The notes under the pieces were generated by a model. The model searched no databases, was not told where the DNA came from, and saw only the letters and a list, made by a program, of their open reading frames with translations. Source: Welwitschia mirabilis (Eukaryota; Gnetophyta; Gnetopsida; Welwitschiales). Taken from it: a stretch of DNA of 45,866 bases. How positions within the stretch are numbered: position 1 is the stretch's first letter; the number at the start of each line of letters is the position of its first letter. Below are positions 38,601-45,866 of the stretch, piece after piece. The position numbers and the translations under genes are program-made. The stretch covers positions 174,344,795-174,390,660 of the forward strand of contig JBOZIK010000001.1 of the NCBI GenBank assembly GCA_051453625.1, read 5' to 3'.

Positions 38601-41600
38601 CTGCATCCAATTTTCCAAGAGAAATTTTTCACTATGGAATTTCCACATAGGATCGTGGTTGTCGCAATGAGAATAAATTATGATAGTCTTAACGTATTTC
38701 CTTCCCTGATAAACAACAAGAACTCGATGTAGTGACATCACCCAGAAGGTGCCTGAAATTTGATCCCTGCAGGCTTGGCTGCCTTCATTTCTTTTATTTT
38801 AACAACTATAGGCTATAGTAGCTATGCTTCAACATTTTTCCATTTAGAAGTATAAAATGGTGACAAGTAAAATAGTATGAATGGGTTCCCATAATAAAGG
38901 AAAACCAAACTTTTTGTGGAGAAGGGAAAAAAAAGATAATTGAAGGTCCGATCAAAAATAGTACATCAAGTAACATATATTGCAGTGGAATAAGCATCTT
39001 TAAAAAATAATGCCAAGTCATTGACAGGTGCAATACATCATTTATTTTGTCTAAGATTCAGTGTTTCACCTGGCCACCACAAAGCTAGCAAAGTAAATAA
39101 TCCAATGTAGCCGAAAATCTTTTGAACATCAACCCTTTCACCTTCATCACCAGCAAGCTTCTTCAGCAATACTGTTATCCGTAACTAATAATTAATTAGA
39201 CTTACAAGACAGAAACATTGTAGCAGGGAAGAGCAAATAAAGTACGTAATGTTCATTCAAATTAGAAGGAAACAATAAACTTCAGAAACCACAAGTATAC
39301 CAGTAAATAGACCATAACACAAAGCAGAGAGAAGCCCAAACACATCTCCAACTATCGAATGTTTACCATTTCTGTTTAGTAAAAGAAATCTTCATTAAGA
39401 TACAGACATGGCACAAAAAAGTTCCAACCAAAAAAAAAAGATACAAATATGGATTTAGCATGCCCCTATTATTTCTAGAGACGTCAAAAGCATATGCAAT
39501 CCTGGAACAAAATCTATCTTGTGAAATATTTATCTAAAGCAGAGGTAAGAATTTATAAACTAACAATGACATATTTTGCTTGGCATCATCAGCAGCCCAC
39601 GTTTTCCCAAGAGTTGTCATAACTACTCCAGCCATACTCACACACACTGCTAATACTTTTGCAATATTGAGGGAATCCTGGCCTAGCAATGCCCCAATAA
39701 AGAGTGTAAACAATCCTGATGTGGAAGAAAGGATTGTTGTACTTGCTACACTTGTTCTTGCCAACGCTGCATTGGAAAAATACTAAAACCAAACATTATA
39801 ATTAGAACAGACTAATACTTACTGAGTAAGCAACGTAGGCAAAAACAAATGCACACAATTGCAATGTTAGGACTCAAGATCATATGGACACAAAAAACTA
39901 ATGCCTAATTACTCAGGAACATGAACATTTGCAATGGGATCAATTCGAATCAGCCAAGGATGGCTACCCCAGGTAAGGAGTCTTTCAATGCATTGGAAGC
40001 CTTGTCAACCAAAATATTAATTTTGCAACTTTCATTATGTGTTCTTAAATTCTTAACCCTAGTCATAAAACTGGATAGCATTCTTTACTCCCATGAACTA
40101 TTAACAGCATTCTTATGACTCCATGGATATCTCTGGCCTTTACGTAGGAAGATAAAGAGAAGTAGGAGCTTGTTGTTATGTGAAGAAAAGTTTATATAAT
40201 CAGTTTTATAATGTTATGTTTTAAAGTTGACCCTGGGTTAGGGATACATATTTTCGTAGGAGTATAAAAATCTTTACCCCTACACCTACAAAAGGCATTT
40301 ACAAAATATTTCACCATTTTATCACTCTATGTTAATGATATGTTGATGGCATGTAATGACATTTCAGAAATTAGCAAGTTGAAGACACAAATGGCAAACA
40401 GATCAGCCACAAAGGATCTTGCCCCTACAAGACAGATACTTCAAAGAAGAATTGATAGAGACAAGAACACCTGAAACTTTGGTTGAGTCAAACATATTAC
40501 ATTAGCAAAAAATGCAAATAGAAATTTGTGGAAGAGGGACAACTTCTTGGGTACTATTAATGGAGTCTGGTCCCTCATTGAACCACTCTATTAAGGCTTG
40601 GTGACTCCAATTATCCAAAGACTCTGGTCTCTCTGAACTTTGAGTAGTCCAAACCTCAGGCTAAGCGTGTTGTATTTCTTCAATTTCAATGATTATGGTT
40701 GTCACCTTAGGCCTTGACAAAACTGTACCTGCTATTTTGAATTCTTCTTGGCTCTTGCTTTCTTTCTCAACCAACATACTGTTTATTCCAATGTTTGTAT
40801 TGTGTGTATTTTTTTGCACTTCTCTCATGACCTTTTTCATATGCATAGATTGTTACTAACATGTCTTTCTAACAACAGAAGATCCTTCCATACCAAGGGA
40901 GTCTGGCAATTTCTGCCAAAAACTAAGTAAAAGGGCAACTTGTTAAGGGCAGCTTGGTTGGAGGCATGCCAACTCTAATAATAAAGAAATTCTGCTAGAT
41001 GCAGATAATTTTTAAGGTCTTTCAGCCTCCATCCCACATAATACTGCAAAAATATCCTCCAAAAGACAGTTATCTAATTCTTTTTGTTGGTTTGTCTAGG
41101 ATCATACATCTTGCTAGAGTTGGTGTCAATATCAAATCTTTGCATGGTTGATGACAGTGAATTTTAGAACATCATTTTCTGAGACATAATATATAAGGAA
41201 CAGTTCTGCTTTTTCTCTACAGTTCAAAGAGATGCCAAACAAAATGAACAACATTTTTGGCAATAGTCTATCATGACAAAGATTTTTCCATTGACTTTCT
41301 GAATGGACCTAATCCAGTAATGAAATTTGTGGATACCTACTCCCATTAATCTCATTGTTATTGTGAAGCTCATAATACGCATTGTGGATTTTATTGTTTG
41401 GTTTAATCCATTGACATGTTAGACCATGCACTCTGAATTGCCTCACAGCTGCCTTCATCTTGAACCAGAAATAGGCATTGCATATGAATGCTATAGCTTT
41501 TTATTTTCTTCCGCACTTTGGTATCAAAGTTAAAATAAAGGTAAACAGCTAAAAACAAAAAAAAGGCCAGCCGTGAAGGAGGAATATTATGATAGGCGAG

Positions 41601-44600
41601 TAGCTATATAAAAGGTGAAGCACATGCTTAGGCATATACCAAATACCAAGGAATAAAATTTATGCATCATACCAAGAAATTCTAGAGAAAGGTAATGGAG
41701 CAACTAATTAGGGGGAAAAATCTCAAATACCAATTTGATTTTATTTTTAGGAGGTATCTTAAGGCGATGTGTGCAAATTCCAGTCTCTTTTCCCCCCTCC
41801 CTCCAGTCTTAAGAAGGAGGAACAGGAAACAAGAAACAGAAAAGGAAGAAGAAGACCAACCCCTTGGATTATCTGCACTGGGAGGGGAGACCTACTCATG
41901 TTGTGAAGCAACCTGAGAGGTACTCACGCTTTCTATTATGTTTTCTTTACTGACAGTAGGCCACCTAAAACTCTTGAAGAGGCAAAAGCTTCCCTTGATA
42001 CAAAGAGTGGGAGGCTACAATGAAAGAAGAATGAAGATCGGTTAATCAAAACCGTACCTCAGATCTTGTTCCTGTACCAAAAGGAGAAAAGCTTTGTCTA
42101 GCCACTGCCTTTATAGAGTGAAATGAATTTCAAGTGGTGACAAGACCTACAAAGAAAAACTGGTGATAAAGGGGTTTTCGTATAAACCTGGTATAAATTT
42201 TACTGAAATCTTTCACCTGTAATTAAAGATTCAACTATTAGAATGATTTTGCACCTGGTTGTTTGTTTGAGTCTTGAAGTGGAACAAACAGATATTTCAG
42301 ACACTCTTCTTCCATTGTGATCTCCATAAAATAATTTACAGGTATGAACCTGAAGGCTTTGTGGATCAGGAATGCCCAAATCTGATATGCAAGTTGAATA
42401 GGAGATTGTATGGCTTCAAACAAGCGCCAAGGCAGAGGTACAAGAAATCTAATCAATTTACAAAGAAGAACTGATACAACAGCAATGCAAATTTCATTTT
42501 TTTTAAATTAATTTCTAGGCCTAGTGGAAGGCACATTTTGCATTCTTTTGTTGTATGTTGATAATATGCTTCTTGCTGGAAAGAACAGAAGTGAAATAAA
42601 GCGTTCAAAATAAGGAATGGGTAAGCATTTTGAAACAAAAGATTTAGGATCAGTGAAGCCTCAAACAAGCTCCAAGGCAATGGTACAAGAAATTTGATGC
42701 ATTTATGAAGGGGCACTAATACAACAGAAAAGCAAATTTGATCATTGTGTTTGATTTTTAGGCCAAGTGGAAGATACATTTTGTGTCCTTTTGTTGTACG
42801 TTGATGATACTCTTCTTGCTGGAAATAATATCAATGAACTAAAGCATTCAAAATAAGAAATGGGTACACATTTTGAAACAAAAGATTTAGGATCAATATA
42901 TAAGTGGCATGAAGATAGATAGGAAAAAGAAACTCCTTTGATTGAGACAAGAAAAGTACATTGCACAAGTGTAGTATAGGTCTGGAAAGACTCATCCAAA
43001 CGCTGTAAGCACACCTTTGGTTGGACCTAAAAAATTAAGAATGGAAACCGTCCCAAGACCTTGGAAGACAAAAAGGGATAGAAATAGTGCTACTTACAGT
43101 AGCAGTGGGCTCTTTGACATAAGCAATGGTTTGTCCTAACAGCAGACATTACTTATGCTATTGGGTTTATGAGTAGATTCCTGGCAAATCCTAGGGTTTG
43201 GAAGATTAGTCCCAAAAACCACAGGTTGTGATTATAAGCAAAGTCAACAAATGCAAGCAAAGTGGAGCCAGTTGTCATCGCAAAGCGAGAAAAGGAGCAA
43301 GCAAAGTGACATTCGAAATTTTTGAACATTTTTACAACAAATTCTTAGTGACAAACTAATATCCAATGAATATGCTAGCTGCACTTGTGTTATTCCTTCA
43401 GGACATGCCATACCACCATTCAGTTAGCACGGAGATGGCTAATGCTTATATATATTCCATCCCATCATGGCAGATAATCATCGTATACCATCAATCTATT
43501 GTCTTCTGCTTCCACATAAATTGAAGGAAAAATATTAATATCAGAATTAAGAAAAAAGCATTGTATTTTTACAAAACCATTTCATAGAGAAGTCCTTATT
43601 TGTTATAGTTGCAACTCAGGTCTTGTGAACCATGATTCAGCCTGGTTTGATCAATTTGAGCATGGTTGCTTTAGTGTTGGTGATGGTTGCTTCAGAAGGA
43701 GATCTGATGGCAGCAATATGTCATGTAGCATCAGAGATGATCTGATAGCATAAAAGGATGTTGAAGATTTTGAGATCTTGAAAGCAAATTTGGGGTATTT
43801 TTAGCCCATCATTTCTTCTCATGTTACGTTGTACCACATGTTGCGAGTGGTTGTCAAATTTGTTATATTGTCACCCAGGTTTTATTCTCATGTTATGTTG
43901 TACTCCATGTTATAAGTGGTTGTGTTATGGAACCATGTGAGGGGTCTTGTATTTTAACAATTTGTGGTTTTGGCAGTGTGATATTTTTGGGCTGTTTTGT
44001 GCTTGCTTGAAAACCTTGTACTTCTTTGATTTTCAATAATAAGAGCTCAGCTTGGTTTTGTAGTTTTTCCATCTGCAGTGGAGGGTTTTCCTTATAAAGG
44101 TGTGTGTCCTTGCTTGTTCCTTTGTTTTCCCTTTTTGTTGTTTTTCTTGCTTTTCTCTGTTATTTCAATAACATAATAATCATATGTGTATTTTAGTTTG
44201 CTTCACATGGATGGAGAAGGTGCATTTAGTCTAACTGGGAGTGGTTAGGCCTCGATAGTCCATTTACATGTTACAATTTGAAGTTGAAATATAAAGTTAG
44301 GATCACAAATAAATACAGAATGAGAGTTTAAAGTCTTGAAGCTTGGTTTAGGTTATAACCTTAATCCTATTTAAGGAGCTTTGATCCTTGTAAATCATAC
44401 TCAGTGGAAAAGTCCATTCTTGTACATTGTAAATGGTGGAAAAGTTCATATATGCAACTCATAACAGAGCTCTTCCTTCTCTCATGGATATTTCCCTCTA
44501 CTGTGAGGGTCATCCTAAGTAAATTTGCACATTTTCTGGCTTTTCTTGTTTTGCTGTTTTATTCTTTATTAGATTTGTTAGTGTGTAAGCTCTAGTCTTT

Positions 44601-45512
44601 CATAACAGGGTAAATTTGCACATTTTCTGGCTTTTCTTGTTTTGCTATTTTATTCTTTATTGGATTTGTCATTGTGTGTAAGCTCTAGTCTTTCATAACA
44701 GGAGAAAGCACTTGGTTAATTAAGCTCATGCATCCTCCTGAACATAGGTGCAAGACTCTCCCTTCTGGCCTCAGAAGTCCCTTTAAAAGCTTCCACGTAT
44801 AGGAGGACTTCATTTAAAAGTGTACAAACATAACTTGATTGAAACCGCAAATCCTGTTTGTATGTTATGTAAAGAAAAATCAATATCTTCAATGTATTCA
44901 CGGCATTCTGTATTTATCACAAAGCAAAAATAAATTACCCCTTAAAAGAAAATTCATGAGTTTGAAAAAGAATATAAGCATAAACCTGAAAAATAATAGC
45001 TGATAGAAAACCAATTAGTGAGTTAGAATTAGAAAGTAAATTTGATTCCGTATTCAATGCTCAAGGCAAATTGATTGATTGTATAGTCTCAACTTACCTC
45101 AGTGACAAACCAAACAGGTGCTAACAAAAAGCTTATTTTGGCTACTTGCAACTCTTTTGTCTCTAGGTGGACTTTAGGGTTTTGTGAATCTGCATGTTTC
45201 TTGAAAACTATGTCCATAGCTTCTTCATCTTCAGCAGCATTGTTCCCCCCACTTCCCTTTTTTGAGATGTAAACTTGCATTTCAGAATCCTTATTCTCAC
45301 AGGTCTTGTTGACTTTCAATGGAGACTCAACCAAACAAGAAGTTTCAGCATCAGATACTGTCCCTTTGTAATTGGCCTTAGACCTTTTCCGTATCAGTCT
45401 ATAGATATAATCTNNNNNNNNNNTTTCCAACTGAGATGGGAAGATAAACAACCATTAAAGATGCTCCTAAGTATGTGAGCACAAAGGGTTGTTTGTAGGC
45501 CAAAAATATGCT
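26614..45512 (-). CDS. EamA-like (DMT superfamily) transporter, SLC35F5/YML018C type, seven exons, 5'-incomplete
   Basis: Exons on the minus strand are 45512-45098, 39782-39565, 39371-39301, 39171-39070, 27160-27043, 26917-26782 and 26676-26614. All six introns have GT and AG ends and the reading frame carries across every join, ending in a TAA. About 373 codons are present. They cover [20 protein letters not shown], a polar loop of about 80 residues, [15 protein letters not shown], then transmembrane helices with [77 protein letters not shown] and [11 protein letters not shown]. This matches the plant EamA family often labelled thiamine-repressible mitochondrial transporter-like or SLC35F5-like. 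The substrate is not established by sequence. The first transmembrane segment and start codon (about 30 residues in relatives) lie beyond the right edge. A 10-N gap (45414-45423) sits in the first visible exon and breaks the frame. The introns of 5.3 and 11.9 kb are full of transposon relics. Confidence 0.93.
26782..26917 (-). CDS. transporter exon 6
   Basis: The acceptor TTTTGCAG|GGCATTG and donor GTTCAG|GTATGC bound 136 bases. It encodes [20 protein letters not shown], then [17 protein letters not shown] and IYVLGSVQ, the most conserved C-terminal part of the family. Confidence 0.95.
27043..27160 (-). CDS. transporter exon 5
   Basis: The acceptor CTTGTAG|TATGGC and donor TTCTG|GTATAC bound 118 bases. 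It encodes [15 protein letters not shown], then [20 protein letters not shown]. Part of this exon occurs again at 27642-27689 (see the contig overlap). Confidence 0.95.
27113..28202. repeat. false tandem duplication from overlapping contig ends
   Basis: The block 27113-27541 matches 27642-28202 at roughly 96% by eye over the well-aligned part. The left copy ends exactly at the 100-N gap (27542-27641) and the right copy begins exactly after it, so the end of one contig overlaps the start of the next. The left copy also has a 10-N gap (27291-27300) where the right copy has about 130 real bases. The right copy repeats the first 48 bases of exon 5 with its acceptor. The simplest reading is an unmerged overlap, possibly from two haplotypes, not a real duplication. 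Confidence 0.88.
28203..30399. other. intron sequence, no gene recognised; possible LTR fragment
   Basis: This lies within the 11.9-kb intron. CTATAAAAG near 29330 followed by a pyrimidine-rich stretch looks like an LTR promoter region, but no matching second LTR was found. Two copies of TATCTACCCCTTCT occur about 90 bases apart (about 29985 and 30076). Confidence 0.35.
30400..31260 (+). pseudogene. hAT-type transposase remnant
   Basis: Three plus-strand pieces match plant hAT transposases in order. At 30450-30570 [18 protein letters not shown] and LTSFMVAS fit the DUF659 region (GCTIMSDGWTDRKGRSLINFLV). At about 30868-30930 [19 protein letters not shown] fits the conserved CAAHCLDLMLEDIGK.PW. 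At 31150-31215 [20 protein letters not shown] fits RW..QLH.PLHAAGYFLNP. Stops and frameshifts separate them. I could not find the C-terminal dimerisation domain, the BED finger or terminal inverted repeats. hAT transposases move DNA by cut and paste; this copy is dead. Confidence 0.82.
31568..31655 (+). repeat. 43-bp imperfect tandem repeat
   Basis: GAGACCTCC, CATA and AACAAGTC with matching spacing occur from 31571 and again from 31614. Confidence 0.75.
31918..32185 (+). repeat. 160-bp spaced direct duplication, coding-like
   Basis: GGGGCAAAGTCTACC at 31921 and GGGGCAGAGTCTACC at 32081 begin two related stretches of about 95 bases. Both translate in one plus frame to similar Ser/Asp/Gln-rich peptides ([18 protein letters not shown] and GFDE, stop, [14 protein letters not shown]). 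It lies between the hAT relic and the copia relic. It could be the acidic C-terminal tail of the hAT transposase, but that is a guess. Confidence 0.7.
32780..35995 (+). pseudogene. Ty1/copia polyprotein remnant (gag end to RNase H)
   Basis: In order on the plus strand: a damaged zinc knuckle ([12 protein letters not shown], His to Tyr, about 32945-32985); protease [13 protein letters not shown] (33128-33165, Ile where Ser or Thr follows the catalytic Asp); the gag-pre-integrase zinc region [17 protein letters not shown] then [13 protein letters not shown] (33490-33625); integrase core [14 protein letters not shown], with the first catalytic Asp reading VIYSNV; and [13 protein letters not shown] near 33965. 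RT follows with [10 protein letters not shown]-like sequence near 34730 and [12 protein letters not shown] near 35110, the first catalytic Asp being Asn. RNase H closes it with [20 protein letters not shown] at 35685-35745, and a tail with KKIDTEANL. Many stops. No 5' LTR or gag start was found. Confidence 0.9.
36060..36490 (+). repeat. probable 3' LTR of the copia element (R-U5 part)
   Basis: It begins soon after the polyprotein tail and ends with TTGCATTGGGGTTTTCCACA and a TTTGTGTTTCTCTG stretch, typical of copia LTR ends. It shares an ordered series of blocks with 43810-44170 (ACCATGTTGTAAATGGTTGT, GAGGGGTC, GCTTGAGCAACCTT, TTTGATTT, GGGTTTTCC). The two elements in this gene thus belong to related families. 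Exact ends are not fixed. Confidence 0.55.
36590..37310 (+). repeat. AATTC/GATTC-rich interspersed region
   Basis: The words GCAATTCT, GCGATTCT, GTGATTCTGG and their variants recur more than ten times at 36640-36775 and again at 37225-37310, separated by an AT-rich spacer. Stops close all frames. It may be a non-autonomous element with low-complexity ends. I know no family to assign it to. Confidence 0.5.
37505..37650. mobile_element. possible MITE with short inverted ends
   Basis: GTTTTTGAATGCC at the left and AGTTCAAAAACACAC at the right form imperfect inverted ends. Inside, TTAATTTTCCCAACTAATTTGGCAAC and a partial inverse near 37600 (TTGGCAACTAATT) add to the symmetry. No clear target-site duplication was seen, so this is tentative. 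Confidence 0.35.
37651..39069. other. intron sequence, no gene recognised
   Basis: Left part of the sequence just downstream of exon 4 of the transporter. No coding signal or clear repeat was read. Confidence 0.4.
39070..39171 (-). CDS. transporter exon 4
   Basis: The acceptor GATAACAG|TATTGC and donor GGCCAG|GTGAAA bound 102 bases. It encodes [20 protein letters not shown] then [13 protein letters not shown], an amphipathic loop followed by a transmembrane helix. Confidence 0.94.
39301..39371 (-). CDS. transporter exon 3
   Basis: The acceptor CTAAACAG|AAATGG and donor TTACTG|GTATAC bound 71 bases. It encodes [20 protein letters not shown] and LFT, the start of the second EamA repeat. Confidence 0.93.
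39565..39782 (-). CDS. transporter exon 2
   Basis: The acceptor GGTTTTAG|TATTTT and donor TGTCATT|GTTAGT bound 218 bases. It encodes [38 protein letters not shown] and [17 protein letters not shown]. This donor was chosen because it keeps the frame into exon 3; GTTAGT is weaker than consensus. Confidence 0.92.
40310..40520 (+). pseudogene. Ty1/copia reverse transcriptase fragment
   Basis: The plus strand reads [20 protein letters not shown], then [20 protein letters not shown]. This is the copia RT from the catalytic box (usual YVDDML) to LGM.I.RDR. The first catalytic Asp is Asn. Only about 70 codons remain, inside the 5.3-kb intron of the transporter. Confidence 0.8.
41930..43330 (+). pseudogene. 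Ty1/copia reverse transcriptase remnant
   Basis: The plus strand reads [13 protein letters not shown] near 41965 (the region before RT) and [18 protein letters not shown], then [12 protein letters not shown] at about 42345-42435. Two catalytic boxes follow because of an internal duplication: [11 protein letters not shown] near 42550 and [11 protein letters not shown] near 42795. Then come [10 protein letters not shown] and [10 protein letters not shown] near 42910-42970, and [15 protein letters not shown] near 43150-43190. The second box keeps both Asp residues. Stops and frameshifts are common, so it is inactive. Confidence 0.88.
42413..42897 (+). repeat. 245-bp tandem duplication inside the copia RT
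   Basis: GCTTCAAACAAGCGCCAAGG (42413) and GCCTCAAACAAGCTCCAAGG (42658) start two units. Both run through TTGTTGTATGTTGATAAT or TTGTTGTACGTTGATGAT to TTTAGGATCA. The period is 245 bases. Confidence 0.93.
43810..44170 (+). repeat. copia LTR-like sequence with internal repeat
   Basis: It shares ordered blocks with 36060-36490 and lies downstream of the copia RT remnant in the same orientation. It holds two tandem versions of CATGTTACGTTGTACCACATG / CATGTTATGTTGTACTCCATG followed by AGTGGTTGT, about 70 bases apart. Repeated motifs like this are common in LTR U3 regions. Confidence 0.55.
44519..44702 (+). repeat. 91-bp tandem duplication
   Basis: GTAAATTTGCACATTTTCTG through CTAGTCTTTCATAACAGG occurs at 44519-44609 and again at 44610-44702. 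The copies differ at only a few bases and a short GT insertion, so the duplication is fairly young. Confidence 0.95.
45098..45512 (-). CDS. transporter exon 1 of those visible, with assembly gap
   Basis: The acceptor is GTTCCAG|AGCATA. It encodes [20 protein letters not shown] and VVYLPIS before the gap, then [17 protein letters not shown], a Glu/Lys-rich loop, [20 protein letters not shown] and TE, ending at GAG|GTAAGT. The reading frame differs on the two sides of the 10 N, so the gap size is nominal. Relatives have about three residues here. This exon is not the true first one. Confidence 0.9.
45414..45423. other. assembly gap (10 N) inside an exon
   Basis: Splits the first visible transporter exon and shifts its frame. 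Confidence 0.99.
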
Positions 45513-45866
45513 CTGGAACAAACATTTAAACACAGAAACAGTTAAAGACAGTCCAGGAAGAAATCTGTGCACAAACATCCTATGCCACTGCCAACTATTG
45601 TATTTTGTTGTTTGGAAAGCGTATGCATTCTAATGTCTGTAAAAGAGTCTTTCAAATCCAAAAATCACTCATAAGTTTCTTGCAGTGCATGGGAAGGAGA
45701 AAGCAGAATGATCATTACACGAAAAAAGCATTTTTTAAGCCATAAAAAGTTCCAGGATCTATACAGTAAGCCATGATCGACCAAACAAAAGGAGCAAAAA
45801 AGATTAATGAAGAAGCATAAAAAGTAGCATAATTTAACCATCAACAGCTTTCACTTTCCAGATTCC
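45513..45866 (-). other. intron of the transporter gene, 5' exon not in window
   Basis: No start codon or N-terminal transmembrane segment of the family is readable on the minus strand here. The first exon must lie to the right of the window. Confidence 0.6.

Noticed and set aside
39580-39786. Plus-strand open frame of 68 codons
   Set aside because: It is the antisense of transporter exon 2, whose minus-strand product matches the family and splices in frame.
1-45866. CRISPR arrays, bacterial operons or phage genes
   Set aside because: No spaced identical repeats, Shine-Dalgarno-linked genes or long open frames; all evidence points to plant nuclear DNA.

Overview
The window looks like nuclear DNA of a seed plant, most likely a gymnosperm (conifer-like). 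This is inferred from one ordinary plant gene stretched over about 19 kb by very long introns and from old, heavily mutated retroelements of several classes almost everywhere else. It is AT-rich, has nine runs of N, and shows no bacterial features. I cannot name the species.

The one host gene I can support lies on the minus strand, from 45512 down to 26614. It encodes an EamA/drug-metabolite-transporter membrane protein of the SLC35F5/yeast YML018C type. Seven exons splice in frame with consensus GT/AG sites and reach a natural stop. The 5' end (first transmembrane segment and start codon) lies beyond the right edge. Its two long introns (about 5.3 and 11.9 kb) hold copia, hAT and LTR relics. 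An overlap between two unmerged contig ends has left a false second copy of part of one exon near 27.6 kb.

From left to right: 218-10327 is a decayed Ty3/gypsy element on the minus strand (LTR, integrase, RNase H/RT, protease, gag, primer-binding site, LTR). 10.9-11.5 kb is a Ty1/copia gag relic. 12.25-12.44 kb is a long polypyrimidine tract. 13.6-14.6 kb is a GC-richer, unidentified stretch that runs into a copia relic (14.6-15.4 kb). 16.7-22.5 kb is a plant L1-type LINE on the minus strand, with a coding-like segment beyond its usual 3' end. 23.9-24.3 kb is a tRNA-derived SINE with target-site duplications. 24.6-25.1 kb is a tandem duplication. 26.6-45.5 kb is the transporter gene, with a hAT transposase relic (30.4-31.3 kb), a long copia relic (32.8-36.5 kb) and further copia pieces (40.3-44.2 kb) inside its introns.

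No mobile element appears intact: every coding region has stops and frameshifts, and the reverse transcriptase catalytic aspartates are damaged in five of six relics examined. I found no undescribed multi-gene system. The observations most worth a second look are the SINE, the extra coding-like segment next to the LINE, the contig-overlap duplication inside the gene, and the unidentified GC-rich island.
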